Source of the DNA: Daphnia carinata | Taxonomy: Eukaryota > Arthropoda > Branchiopoda > Diplostraca > Daphniidae | Assembly (NCBI RefSeq): GCF_022539665.2 | Contig: NC_081333.1 | Location: 5,950,971-6,014,970 of the forward strand | Direction: 5' to 3' | Length of the DNA stretch: 64,000 nt | Shown here: in pieces, positions 44,150 to 56,030 of the stretch | How the letters are laid out: the number at the start of each line of letters is the position of its first letter | Numbering within the stretch: the first letter of the stretch is position 1 | Translations under genes and position numbers: made by a program | Notes under the pieces: generated by a model | The model's database searches: none | What the model was told of the DNA's origin: nothing | What the model saw: the letters and a program-made list of their open reading frames with translations, nothing else

Positions 44150-44770
44150 GGAAGCACATTTTTACTGACTCATAAATAAAGGTCTTTCCTTGTCGACAAT
44201 AATTAAAATTAATTTGTCATTATTAATAGCTTTGTTAACGTCAAGTGCAAAGCTTCCTTAAATTTCAGTGTAGTATGCGATGTGTAATTAGGTAACCAAT
44301 GGCTCCTTGGAAATGGGCCTAAGGTGAAAATAAGACACGAAGGACGTCAAAAATCATTTATAAAGGTGAGTTCTTGCCAGAGATGTAGGAGGTCCTCTCG
44401 CAGTAAAGGTGAGGTTATTTGTTCCTCTTTAACAAAAGCCATGCATTGAAGTTTTACATGGATGTTCCTACGCAAATTGCACATTACAGTTTTGCTTAAA
44501 CTATTTATTGCTTTAGTGAAAAGCGCTCCTATCCTACTTAACAGTCAGCAGTCACCGCCTGGCATAGTTATAGCAGTAGGTTATGATTTTAATATGTTTA
44601 TTGGGCTCCTTGTAACTGTGAAAAGAATGAAAATGTGATAAAGAAATAAAGCGAAGTTAAATCGACTGAATTACAGTAGTCATTTTGTCTCCTTGCTTTA
44701 GACGATATTTAGTTTAAGATTGTAGGCCTAATATTATTCCCATAAACATATTTATGTAAAAAGTAAAATG
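44150..44770 (+). repeat. Partial copy of the foldback element terminus
   Basis: Aligns in the same orientation with 57,070-57,690: shared words in order are TAGCTTTGTTAACG, CAAGTGCAAAGCTTCCTTA, GATGTGTAATTAGGTAACCA, AACAAAAGCCATGCA and AGTCACCGCCTGGCATAGTT. The inverted counterpart is at about 52,830-53,250. It is a third genomic copy of that end sequence within the window. Confidence 0.8.
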
Positions 44771-44779
44771 TATGTAAAG

Positions 44780-46270
44780 TATTTTGCCTTTTCTGTGTCA
44801 GTAAAGATAGGGCTAAAAGCATACCAAACAACGAACCAGCGGTCTTTATTTATGGTTTTGCAGCAAATTGATTTTTTTCATTTCAAAATGTACCTGTATT
44901 AAATTATATTTATATAATAATTTTCTTATTAATCAGTGTTTACCCAAGTACTGTGCCACTTCTTCATCAGGTAACAATCGTCGGCACTCAGATACATTTC
45001 CAATAAACATTTAGCCCCAGTACTTCGAAGCACAAACGCAGCTTTATCCACGGCATGCTCAACAATGCAAATTGCCATACAAAGAATAAGTATATTTTTA
45101 ATGAGCTTTGATACAAGATGTAGACAAAAATCTAATATTACAGCTCGCCTGCAACATTTTGATAGGTTGGTTGGCAGATTTGTTTCCGTTGAATATCAAG
45201 GTTGTAACCGCAATTAATATTTTTTTACATATCTTATTTACAGTTATAGGAATAAATATATAATATATAATATTATCCAGACAGTAAATTTCTCTCTAGA
45301 CATGATTAGTCCTAGGCTTTGGGATTGTGTGTACTGCGTTAAAAAGATCCAGGAATGGGTTGATAGGCGACCAAATTTGGTTTTTAATACCGCGAAAGCA
45401 GGAGATAAAAGTGGGATTTTGTACGTCTTTTGTGCAGTGATCGGGTAGCGTATGAGCTTAATGGCGGCTTATTATTGAGCCAAAATACGTCTTTTTGCGG
45501 CGGTTGTGGTGCCAAACAGGGCTTATTACAGGACCGTAATTGACAGCTTGCTATTGGATAGGTATTTTATCATAACGTCCCTTGCCAAACCAAAATAGAT
45601 ATACAATCGAAATTAAAAACGGAAATTTTGTTTATTTTTGTTTGTAACGAACCGAATTATTGCTGTGCGGAACACAATAGCGGAACGCAGAGGGAACGAA
45701 AATGGAAGTGGTTTCCTTTTTCGGATGTCGTAAGTTCACTCGTTGCAGACTTAGATGAAATAGCTAGCGCTATATTATGAAGTGCAGCTTGCATTTTTCT
45801 TCTTTTTTGCCTACGGCCAAAGACACTTGCACTATTAGTGGTCGTTTCAATTCACTTGCGAGGAATAAAAAAAATGTTTTTGAAAAACTTACATCAATAA
45901 ACAGGCTTTGCGAGGCGGGTGCGGTGCAATGAATGAGAGATTATAAGTATGTCTATTTTTTATAAAAAGTGGAGTCGAGTTCGAGCTTGCAAATACGGAG
46001 AAACTCATTAAAAAAGGGGTTTCATTCCGTATGTATTTTAGTTAAAAACTATAAATTTGGCCGAATAAAAGAAGCGTTTTTCGCAACATTTCAAATTGCG
46101 TAAGGTCGTGAAAAATTCCTAGTTTGGGGCTGATAAAAAGGGTTGTTAAGTTAGAACGGTAAATTGTTTCATTGATATTTCTGAATTGCCAGAGACGCGA
46201 AAGGCCTTGAAGGTGCGGCGGAAAAACCGAACATTGAACATACTAACGTAAAACATAAAAAGGCGACATT
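44780..46270. other. Interval upstream of BEL element 2, including its presumed 5' LTR
   Basis: No coding sequence recognised. The 5' LTR of the second BEL/Pao element must end just before the primer site at 46,356, so it should occupy part of 45,600-46,350, but its left border cannot be set because the 3' LTR is missing. Confidence 0.35.
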
Positions 46271-46355
46271 CATCTCTCATCTTCATTCATCCATCCATTT
46301 CATCACCCTCATTCTGTCTCTGTTACAAGCTCTTTGCACGAGAGTCTGTAATAAA

Positions 46356-46373
46356 TGGTGCCGAAACCCGGGA
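46356..46373 (+). promoter_or_regulatory. tRNA-Phe primer-binding site of BEL element 2
   Basis: TGGTGCCGAAACCCGGGA is the exact complement of the last 18 nt of the common eukaryotic tRNA-Phe including CCA. It marks the end of the 5' LTR and the start of minus-strand DNA synthesis. The tRNA assignment is from memory of tRNA-Phe. Confidence 0.8.
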
Positions 46374-46630
46374 TTTGACGAACACGTGCATTTTCCGTCC
46401 TCATCTGTAAAAACCCTCGCTTGATTTGTAAATTGTCGGGTATTCTCCCTGTAAAACTTTGGCAGACGTCCACGCCAGCCTGAAGGCACCCCTCTGTCTA
46501 CCACGCGTTTGCCACCGGACTTGAAGATTGGTGTATCTACGTGAATCATCGACATCCGTTAACGTGTGACTCTATCAGCCTATAATAACGTTTCTACGTC
46601 ACGAGTGAAGCCGTACCCAAAGCCGAAAAT

Positions 46631-48972
46631 ATGGACATAGACGGCCATAACCCAATGGTAGACGTATCGAAAGCTGAACGGCAGAAGAGTGAAAGGCCAC
46701 TCCTTCCCGAAACGATCTCAAGAAGAAAGGTGGGAAGAGAACGGCGGCCTACACGAAGCTAACGGCACAACCTAGAAAGGCAGTGGAAGACAACAAGAAA
46801 GAAGCTATCAGATTAAAGAAGCTGCAAGTAACAGCATGGCGTGACGAATTGATTCGTATATATGACGAAGTCAAAGCCATTCACAACCAATATACAGAAA
46901 GTATATCCGGCCTCACTGAGCAGCAACGTCAAGCATGTGACAAGTGGGAAGTAGACTTCGAAACCGATCATGTTGAAATTATCAAATTGGCTACGTCACT
47001 TCTTCGAATCCATCCGTCAGCTCGATTGGGACATCAGCTTCGGACATCACATGCAGTATCACGTGATCCGAAAAAAAGCGTACCAACGTTAAACCAGCCA
47101 GCCTTCTCCAACAATGAATCCAAGGGGAGTCGGAGACTGAAGCACAGATGCTGAAGCTGGAATTGAAGTTGGAAACGGCAAGGGCTCAGACGGAAGCAAA
47201 CACAACCTCCATTACATAAAACCTCAATAAGGTGTTAAGGAGCATTAGTGAACAGCTGAGTAAACTCATTGATAGCCCAAGAGTCACGTCCAAAGATATC
47301 GCGGCCAACAACACGTTAGTCAGAGAAGCACACCAAACGTTCGACGGGTTAGATCAGAAAATTGATGCAGTCAAGGTGGAGTTAAACGCCTAAATCGAAG
47401 AGCTTCGAACGGAAGTAGACTTGATGAAAGTTCAACCACGAACGATTCAAGATGATGTGACCTCCCGAGCAATCACAAGTCTTACCAACTCGTCAAGACG
47501 TTTCCACCCTGTCACCCCTCCGAACGATGGAAGATGCAGTCCGACATCGCAGAAGATTGGTCGCCGCTGATGCATCTCTACGAGACCCGCGGCGAGGGGC
47601 GATGGCCACGATGACGTCCAGTTGCGACCCTACGGATCACGACGAAGATGACCGCTCTGAACGTTCACACACCCACAGTCAAGTTAATCGTCCTCACAGC
47701 AGCTGCTGCAGTCGCCTACAACCTCCAAACTTCAAGATCCAGCCGTTTGACGGTAACCCGAAGAATCAAGCGCGATTCAAGGCCAAATTCCAGGCCTTGT
47801 ATGTAGAGACCGAAGATTCTCCGGTACTTCTTTTTATGTTGGAGGAGCTGCTAGCCGAAGAGGTACGAAATGAAATCGGTGAATGTCTTACCGACGGAAC
47901 AATGTACTCCGTGGTGTGGGAACGTTTAGACGTGGTCTACGGTCGTACTGAGATCATGGATCAGACGTACCTCGACGACCTTTTACAGGTCCCGCCACTG
48001 AAGAGCTTAGATGCTGCCACCCTCAAAACTTTCGCAAACCGCTTTCACGGAGCTGTAGCCACGCTCTCAAAATCGAAGTACACCCATGAGCTGTACAGCC
48101 GTACCACGTTGATGGCCCTTGAAGCAAAATTGACGCCGTACCTCAAGGATAAGTGGAATGAAAAACGGAAAAAGACAGGCGTAGAACTGAATGTTCTAGA
48201 CCAAGAGGACTGGGTAACGTTGAAATCCATGAGCAAACAACATGGAAAAAATGTATTCGAGTCTTTACCCACGTCGACGTCCAAAGATGTAAAGTTCGAC
48301 GAAAGGAAGCACGTCAAGAGACCCAGCTTTCCACACATGTCGACAATTGGACACGTATCGACGATGGAAGGTTCGAGATCATCGGCGTTATCATCTTCAG
48401 CAACAATGTCTCCAAGGAGCCGATCAACATCGGGGTAGATACAAGCCGAGAAGGTGGAACGGTGGAGGTGCCTTGTCTGTAACGGCAGGGCCAACAATCT
48501 CTCAACCTGTACCGCTTTCATGTGTCTCACGCCCACGAATAGGGCTGAGAAGGTATTAAAGTCCCGAAGATGTTTGTTATGTCTTACGGGAAAACACGAA
48601 CGCAAGGAGTGTCCCAGGGACATCAGCTGTACTATTGCTGGGTGTACTGGAACCCGACACCACACCTTGCTTCATGGATCCGAATTCATCCCATTGAGAA
48701 GGCTAGCGGATCAACCTGCCCCATCAGCGTCACCATCGACAGCATTCCTTGGGACTTTGACCCATCTGGAAACAGTAAAACGCCGTGTACATTTCAAGAT
48801 TGTACCGGTTCGTGTTGGAGCTGGTGAAACATTGGTCGACACTTTCGGTTTCCTGGATACCGGAAGTGACACCACGCTGATAAGGGGCGACTTAGTAAAG
48901 AAGTTGGGACTCGTTGTGCCGTCAACGTTCTCTCGTATGACAGAGCCCCGTCTAACGTTACGGCTTCCGTAG
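46631..48972 (+). pseudogene. BEL/Pao element 2 gag and protease region
   Basis: An ATG at 46,631 opens a frame that shifts near 46,750. A coiled-coil-like Lys/Glu-rich region follows (46,783-47,154), with stops at about 47,152, 47,218 and 47,390. From 47,527 a long frame includes FDGNPKNQARFKAKFQALY, typical DUF1759 gag. A lone stop at 48,436-48,438 precedes two zinc knuckles (CLVCNGRANNLSTCTAF; CLLCLTGKHERKECP) and the protease motif FLDTGSDTTLI with the canonical Asp-Thr-Gly. A frameshift near 48,950 leads into the next frame. Confidence 0.85.
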
Positions 48973-49043
48973 TAAACTTCGCCTTAACATCTCGTGATGG
49001 TCAAAGCCAGTTTGAAGTCAAACACGCTTACGCCGTCTACAAT

Positions 49044-51170
49044 TTGAAGGTGACGCCGAATACGCCGATCGACCCTCGACAGTTGGAGTCATGGATACAC
49101 CTACGTGGTATTGACGTCCCGACCGTTCAACAAGAGGACGTGACCGTGCTGATAAGAATCGACGTCGCAGAGGCCCATGATCATGTAGCTTCCATCAAGC
49201 CGTCGGCTGGAACGACTGGGGCCATCGCCTTCAAGACGCCGTTTGGCTGTTGTTTGGGCAGACAAACGGGCCCGCCACAAGACGGACGCCCGTTCATCGC
49301 TCATCTGGCCACTGAGGATTGTCCCGAAGACCTAAACGAGCTGGTGAAGAAATTCTTCCAACTTGAGGCCAACGACGTAGACATAGAACCGCCTGTTCTA
49401 TCTGAGGACGATCTACGGGGAAAACGTATCCTCAAATCTTCCGTAAAACGTATTGGTAACAATTATCAAGTCGGCTTAATGTGGAAAGCCGACGACGTAA
49501 ACCTCCATTACAATCGGGCATCTGCATTGAAGAGGCTTTACGCTCTCGAACGACGTTTTCATCGAGACGCTGAGTTTGCCCAAAGGTACGATGCAGTAGT
49601 CAAGGAGTACATCGGTTTGAAACATGCCCGACTCCTCACTACCCAAGAAGTCCGAACGGAGACGAACAAGACGTGGTATCTACCACACCACGGGGTCGTG
49701 AGTACATCCAGCTCATCGACCAAAGTTCGTGTTGTATTCGATGGAGCTGCCGAGTTCGGTGGCACATCGATAAACCAAAATCTGATTCGGGGACCTAACT
49801 TACTCGTTAGCTTGATCGGTGTGCTCATCCGCTTCCGCCGTAACCTCGTACCAGTCGGAGCGGACATCGAGAAAATGTTTCACCAAGTGAAAGTTCCCCA
49901 AGAAGACAAAACGGCATTCCGATTTATCTACCGGACGCCTGGCAGTATTGCAGCCCCGTTAACGTACCAGATGACCGTCCACGTATTTGGAGCAATATCA
50001 TCTCCGACGAGCCGCATGTTCGCCCTCAACAGAACGGCCGATGACTACCGCAACCAGTTACACAGATGTAGCTGATAGACTTCGACGGAATTTTTACGTC
50101 TACAATTACCTCGACTCCTTCGACACTGAAGACGAGGCAGTCAAACGATCCCGCGAAATGAAATCCCTGCTTCAGTTAAGCGGGGATAACTTGACCAAAT
50201 GGACGTCATCGTCGAGGAAGGTGATCGAGATATGCTGACGTTCAAGATTCGGAAGTCGTTGAACGATGAGACCCTCCCTAATCGAGACTTCCTAAGCATC
50301 ATCTCTAGTGTCTACGACCCGCTGGGACTTGTCGCACCCGTTATCTTCATAACGAAGTCCGTACTTCAAGACATTTGGACAAACGAAGAACGAATTGGTT
50401 GGTACGACGTTCTGCCTGAAACATTGAGCCAACGTTTCTATAGCTGGTATGATCACCTTGAAAATTTGGAGTCTCTTTCGGTTCCGAGATGATTCCGTTT
50501 CAAACGAGGACGTTGGACTCAACAGCACCTCCACGTCTTCATGGATGCAAGCTCCAAAGGGTACGGAGCAGTAGCCTATTTCCGCACTGTATTCGAAGAT
50601 CAGTATATCAACGTGTCTTTCGTTATGTCGAAAACACACGTCACGCCGGTGAAAGGGCTCACTATTCCACTTTTAGAGCTACAAGCTGCAGTAGAAGGCC
50701 TCAACATCGCCCTCACGATTTGTCGTGAACTGGAAATCGATTTCCACACGGACTCACAAACGGTGTTGCGGTGGATCCATTCCAAAACCTGTCGATTTGA
50801 AGTCTTCGTCAACAACCGCATCGGAAAAATACTCCGGAACACGGGTCGTCAACAATGGCGCCATGTTGCTGGAGACTCAAACCCAGTGGACCTCTGCAAG
50901 GACGTCAACGAGTTGGTCCACTTTCACAGAGGACCTCCGTTCCTGAACCTAGACCCCTCAGAATGGTACACTTGGGAAGAGATTACGGAGCCGGAAGAAC
51001 GAGACGTAAATGTGATTCGTGTCCTGGCAGTCAAAACGGAAGAGGAAAATCATGTCATTGATCGATGTGTCGCACGTTTTTCCAGTCTTTTAAAACTTAA
51101 ACGAGTGCTGGCCTGGAGTAAAAGATTTGCCAACAACGCCAGAGCAAAACTAGTGGGGAAAAACCCATAG
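49044..51170 (+). pseudogene. BEL/Pao element 2 reverse transcriptase and RNase H
   Basis: 49,044-50,075 covers the protease tail and RT N-terminal half (VRVVFDGAAEFGGTSINQNL, then VGADIEKMFHQVKV with the first catalytic Asp). The frame shifts near 50,040. The RT active site at about 50,093 reads YVYNYLDSF where BEL/Pao proteins have YVDDYLDSF, so the second catalytic pair is lost. After another shift, SSVYDPLGLVAPV follows, then RNase H from 50,541 with MDASSKGYGAVAY, LLELQAAVEG and DSQTVLRWI. Clearly inactive as RT. Confidence 0.85.
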
Positions 51171-51193
51171 TCGGAGAGTTAACGGTAGAAGAA

Positions 51194-52287
51194 ATGGTAG
51201 CATCACTGACACTGTCCATCATACGCGCGCAAGAATTGGCCTTTGCTGAAGAATTCTGCGCCCTTCGCAAGAATCTGGAATTGCCACTCAGATCAAAGCT
51301 TCGCACCTTCAAGCCCTTCTTGGATGAAGTGGGACAGCTGCGAATAGGCGGACGTATACTTCAAGCGCCAATATACTATGCAGCTAAACACCCTATACTC
51401 CTGCCGGCTACTCAACCTTTAACAAAAAGGATAATCTGGGATCATCACGTTAGACACGTGCATGTCAAGACCGAAAGATTGCTGACGAACTTACGTTCAC
51501 GCTTTTGGATACTCTCTGGACGCAAAGTAGTAAAATCTGTTATCAACAGCTGCTGGCCTTGGAAGCGCACGTCGGCGAAACCTAGATGCCGTTGATGGCT
51601 TCCCTACCAGTACATCGTTTAACGCCTCATCTGCCCGCGTTCACGTACACAAGGATCGACTACTTTGGTCCCTTGACCGTACGAGTTGGTGGAAGGGGAA
51701 GAAGACATGAAAAACGTTGGGTTAGCCTTTTCACGTGCTTGACGACACCATCAGTTCACCTGGAGGTAGCCAACGGACTTAGTATGGAGGAGTTCTTACT
51801 CTGTTTCTGTCGTTTTGTAAGCCTACGCGGAAAAACGAAGGTCGCTTACAGCGACAATGGGACAAATTTTGTCGCCGCCGAGCAGGAGTTGCGACAGGCT
51901 TTGGAAGAGCTCGTTGTTAAACACGAAGATCTTCAGAAGGTGATGGATTGCCAACAAATAGATTGGCATTTTTCTCCACCCCATGGACCGCACTTCGGTG
52001 GTGTTTGGGAAAGGATCGTACAGTACTGCAAACGGGCAATGAAAACCAGTATAGGTAATTGCCTAGTCATGGACCAAGTATTACGGACCGTCATTGTTGA
52101 AGTAGCAGCGCTGTTAAATGCTCGGCCGTTAACTCACTTAAGCATGGATCCGGAAGATACGGATCCTTTAACTCCCAACAACTTCCTATATTGTGGGGCT
52201 CGGCCGTACTTGCCCCTCCAGTTGGCCGATGTGGAAGATATTAACATTACTAACAAGCAGCTTCTGCAAAGCCAAGCCATCCTCTAA
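51194..52287 (+). pseudogene. BEL/Pao element 2 integrase
   Basis: Zinc-binding module: HHVRHVHVKTERLL near 51,442, but the second Cys pair is degraded (INSCWPWKR). The core in another frame (51,586-52,287) keeps all three catalytic residues: Asp in RIDYFGPL, Asp in YSDNGTNF, Glu in GGVWERIV. It then enters the start of the DUF5641-like region and is cut off at 52,287. Confidence 0.85.
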
Positions 52288-52293
52288 AACTGA

Positions 52294-52735
52294 CAGACTT
52301 GCCGTCCGATTATTTCTTGAGCGGTTATCGGTAGCCGTCGATATTCGCAAAAAAATGATCGGCGATCATTCGTCTGTTGAAAAAATTTGATCGGCGATTA
52401 AATTTCTTAGTGTTTGTTTTTCCGATTATTTTTTACCGCCATCTAGCAGTAAGAAAAGAACTTGCCATTGTTTAAATTGAAAAAATTGAAACAAGTGAAA
52501 ATTAAAAAAAAAGCGTCTGCTACAAAAATGACAAAGCTATGAGTAGACTTTCATATAGTCTCATCTACCGTTCATAGATGTCGCTAAATAATCGAAAAAT
52601 AATCGCGATTAAAAATTAATTTTTTTCCACTTTAATCGCCGATTTCGATTATTTTAAAATAATTGGATCGCCGATTAAAATTTTAATCGAAATCGCAATC
52701 GCGATTTATTTTCAATCGCGATTACGGCAGGTCTG
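52294..52735. repeat. MITE-like element, CAGACTTGCC...GGCAGGTCTG, copy B
   Basis: Same family as 13,722-14,072: identical start CAGACTTGCCGTCCGATTAT and end GGCAGGTCTG. CTGA flanks both sides (52,290-52,293 and 52,736-52,739). It sits within the extreme left end of the foldback element: joining the flanks restores AAACTGAATGAG, the reverse of CTCATTCAGTTT at 57,756. So this element inserted after the foldback element did. Confidence 0.8.
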
Positions 52736-53699
52736 CTGAATGAGTTTCGCGGGGCTTTTGTGGTTGCTGGGAACAAAGATATGTTAACACGAAGACTAGT
52801 TTATTATTATTAACATTCGATAAATAACGTTTATAGGAATAATGTTACAAACTTAAACTATCGTCTGAGGCAAGGACAAAAAAAAAATATTATAATTCAA
52901 TATTGATTCTCATACCATTTATTTCCTTATCACATTTTCAATTCTTTTCACACGTACAAAGAGCCAAATAAATGTATTAAAATCATAATCTATTGCTATA
53001 ACTATGCCAGGCGGTGACTGCTAACTGTTATCTAGGCTTGGAGCGCTTTTCACCCAAGCAATAAATAGTTCGAGCAAAACTGGAATATTCAATTTGCGTA
53101 GGAACGTCTAAGAGTCAAACTTAAATAGTTAATGCATGGCTTTTGTTACAGAGCAACCTTTTGTTAAAGAATAACCTCATCGTTAGTACGAGGGAACCAT
53201 CTACGTCTCTGGGAAGGAGTCGCGCCATTCCAGCAATTATAAATGATTTTTTACGAGTCTGTTACTAGCGAAGACACTAAACCATTTAAAATGAATCTAA
53301 GATTTTTTTTTCTTCCAATTTTCCACGATCATGGAAAGCATGCTAGTGTATTGTTATAAAAAACTATCACATGGCTTGCACATGATAGAACACGAGTTTA
53401 GCTCATCCATAAGACAGTATCAGTATTTCATACGATAACTTTGCTTGTTTTTCTTTAGTTTATTCCTTTTATGTTCTTTCTTTTCAGTTTTCTTTTTCTT
53501 AATGTTGGCATTTCTCTTTTTCTGTTGTTATTCCATTCTCTTTTCCTTTTCTTCGATGCGTTCAGCCCAATTTTTTTAAAATTTCTGATTTGATTTTATC
53601 TCGTTTCTTCATTTATTTGTCATGCAATTTCACACAGTCTTTTACCTATTGCAATAAAGAAAGGTTAAAAGTTTTGAAGATCTTACAAATGTGTTTGTC

Positions 53700-54287
53700 A
53701 AATTGAAAGTTTACCTGAAAACCTTCAGCTATTTGCAGAGCGCCATTTAATGCCTGTTTCTCTTCAATGCTTCTTGCATTCTCAACTTCAGCTTGGCCTA
53801 CCAAGATTTTCACTTTTGGTATAAGTTTTTTATTTTCATTTTAATCGTTGCCACTTCTGGATCTAAAGTGGTCTTTTTTAGAATGGTTGAGGGATTAAAT
53901 AGTTCTCCAAAATCAAATTTGCTGAAAACTAGGCAGCCTTCACTATGGAAAATTGGTGTTGGCAGTGTACTTGCTAGTCTTGGTTCTAGAATTTCTGTTT
54001 TGACAAACTCTGAAAGATCAGAGGTTGATGACACAGATGCTGCCTTGGTGGCTCGTGCAAGTTTGGCATTTCAGGACCTCTTCTTCTTATTTTTCCATTT
54101 AAATTTATCTTCATTTCATCTAACTTCCATTTAGTTTGGTTTTTGTTGTCTTATCAGACAAATCCAGCTTTTTTCCTTGAAAATCAATGGGATAAGCTGG
54201 CTGATGTACCTTAAATGTAAAGTTTAACACATACCTGTGAAGCGTGAGAGCTTGCTGTTAGATGTTCTTCCATTTCTTCAGGATTGT
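53700..54287 (-). pseudogene. Unassigned coding segment in left foldback arm (mirrored at 56,031-56,610)
   Basis: Minus strand here and plus strand at 56,031-56,610 encode related peptides: NPEEMEEHLTA/NPEEMEECLTV, a basic block KRKLDEMKKKFKWKNKKK (right arm), AKLARVTQAASVPSTSGPSE, then TLPTPIFNSEGCLVF, FDFGELFNPS and ILKKTTLD, and a segment rich in Glu/Gln before a GTAAAC donor-like site. Both copies have stops and shifts. I do not recognise the protein. Its duplication in both arms suggests it is part of the element or was captured before the arms formed. Confidence 0.45.
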
Positions 54288-54690
54288 AAGCACAGATCCT
54301 GGTGACAGTTTTTTGGAAAGAACTACTGTGTGTCTACACCAGCCTTATTACTATCAAGATCTTGAATTGTAGAAACACTTTGTGTTGAAATATTGGTCAA
54401 TGAGCTAGAAATGAAAAGGTCTTCAGAAGAGAGTTGCTTTTTAAGAGCGACGATGTCAACGGGCCCTCGCTTTTTATCAGGCTCTTGATTTTTTGGGTCC
54501 AATTCCTACACATTTTGTTTAGATGACACTTTCAAGTTCTTGTTTTCCGTTTTTCCACTTACCAAAAGTGATCATAATCTTTAAACTTTATTATTATTTA
54601 CCTTGGTCACTCAACATTATCATGGATCACTCCATAGATCACACTATACGAACGTAGCCTATTGTTATTTTCGTTCGAGAACGACATTTT
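54288..54690 (-). other. Central segment with unassigned coding-like peptide
   Basis: Minus frame at about 54,330-54,510 encodes KKRGPVDIVALKKQLSSEDL followed by a Ser/Thr-rich stretch and a stop. Not present in the right arm. No domain recognised. Confidence 0.3.
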
Positions 54691-55215
54691 CAAGCCAAAT
54701 CCAGCTTCAGGACGCCTCCACTTGAGGGCAGTATAAGCAGATGAAAACCATGAACAATAACAAAGTAACTAAATTTTGTTGAATTTGTAATATAAGAAAT
54801 AAATTTTTTTTAAACAATAAAAATAGACAATCTTAAGAGTTTGTTTTATAACGGTTTTTTTTGTACTACCATTACGATTTTTATACGATTTTTTGGATAC
54901 TTACTCTGCTTAAACTGCCCTCAGGTGGAGGCGTCCTGAAGCTAGATTTGGCTTGAAAGTGTCGATCTTTAAAGAAAAAAACAATAGGCTAGGTTCGTCG
55001 CCATTTTCAAGCCAAATCTAGCTTCAGGACGCCTCCACTTGAGGGCAGTATAGGCAGAGCAAGTATCCAAAAAATCGTATGAATGATAGTACAAAAAACA
55101 AACGTAGTAAAATAAACTCTTAAGATTGTCTATTTAAATTTTTAAAAAATTTTAAGTCTTATATTACAAATTCAACAAAATTTAGTTACTTTGTTATTGT
55201 TCATAGTTTCCATCT
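54691..55215. repeat. Small palindrome with a 52-bp unit in three copies
   Basis: The unit (key core GACGCCTCCACTTGAGGGCAG) occurs at 54,691-54,742 and 55,007-55,057 in direct orientation and at 54,907-54,958 inverted (core trimmed to ≤20 bases: GACGCCTCCACTTGAGGGCA). Around it, 54,740-54,960 and 55,010-55,215 form inverted arms with TACGATTTTTTGGATAC, AATCTTAAGAGTTT and ACAAATTCAACAAAATTT. Likely an independent small foldback insertion. Confidence 0.75.
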
Positions 55216-55350
55216 ATCGGTGTAGTATGCGAATTCCATTGATAGCTTTGCTGTTATTGTCTGCTAGCATCGAAGCTAGTACCGAAAGAATTCGGTGAAA
55301 CAAGGGAAAAGGTCGTTATTGCAACAAAATGTTTCGGTGCAATAGATTCT

Positions 55351-56030
55351 ACCAAAAACTCCTTTTACCATAAAGGACGGCTGGCTGCTTTAAAGAGGTA
55401 AATTGAGTAAGCTCTTTTACAGAGACCTACGTGCAGCTTGCACTGAAATTGTTGATGTGGAACATATTATGCATTCTCATTCACATTCAATGTTTATTTT
55501 GTTTCCTAGGAGAACACAGAAAAATTGGCGTCAAAGGTTTTTTGTTATACGGGATTATTGATTATTACTAGGATCCAAGCATAAACCAAAGCCAAACATA
55601 GGACTTGCTTAACCACTCAACAATTTTACTGTGAAAGGATGCCAAATTATGAAAGCGGTATAACATTTTACTAACCAATACATCTTAGAATTTCTTTACT
55701 TTGTTTTTGCATGATACCAGAGGATCATCCAAACCATCCACCTTTCTGATTTGAAGTCTTCAATGGATGAATGCAATTGAAACGAGTTTTCATATTGAGT
55801 CTGAAAAGAAAGGTATGTGAAGGGTCAAAACCTAATTTTTAAAATATTCATATGTTGTGGTTTTCTTCTGCATGAAACAACAAAAATTGTGAGCATAACT
55901 TTGTTGTTGGATTCTAGGGAAGAATGGATGACTGCTATTGATCATGTTGCTGAACAGCTTTATACAGATCCTGATAGCAATCATGTGGATATGCCAGCTG
56001 TTTCTGAAAAAACATCAGGAACCATGCTCC
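55351..56030 (+). pseudogene. Akt: Akt (protein kinase B) pleckstrin-homology domain fragment, four exons
   Basis: Akt is the serine/threonine kinase recruited to membrane PIP3 by its N-terminal PH domain. Four exon-like blocks appear in order with GT-AG introns: about 55,351-55,397 (TIKDGWLL, stop, R), 55,510-55,657 (GEH-K, one-base loss, WRQRFFVIRDY, stop, LLLGSKHKPKPN, stop, PLNNFTVKGCQIMKA), 55,721-55,812 (LI, stop, SLQWMNAIETSFHIESEKK) and 55,918-56,030 (REEWMTAIDHVAEQLYTDPD). These match the Akt PH domain from its first strand to its C-terminal helix. Retained introns (112, 63, 105 nt) mean it is not a retrocopy. At least four stops and a frameshift make it a pseudogene. No kinase domain follows: sequence passes into the right foldback arm at 56,031. 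Confidence 0.8.

Larger units (their letters stand above)
46356..52288 (+). mobile_element. BEL/Pao retrotransposon 2, 3' end cut off by later insertions
   Basis: Primer site, gag, protease, RT, RNase H and integrase follow in BEL/Pao order. Coding stops inside the DUF5641-like region (LLQSQAIL at 52,287), where the foldback element and a MITE begin. Neither the rest of the domain nor a 3' LTR is found in the following sequence. It differs in sequence from the first BEL copy, so the two are separate families or old lineages. Confidence 0.9.

Noticed and set aside
48045-48665. 206-codon minus-strand frame in BEL element 2
   Set aside because: Antisense to the gag region with clear DUF1759 and zinc-knuckle motifs.
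53793-54134. Plus-strand 113-codon frame in the left foldback arm
   Set aside because: The opposite strand carries the peptide conserved between both arms; this frame is its shadow.
55250-55300. MRIPLIALLLLSASIEAS as a signal-peptide gene start
   Set aside because: A short hydrophobic start followed at once by a stop, directly before the Akt fragment; no supporting downstream frame.
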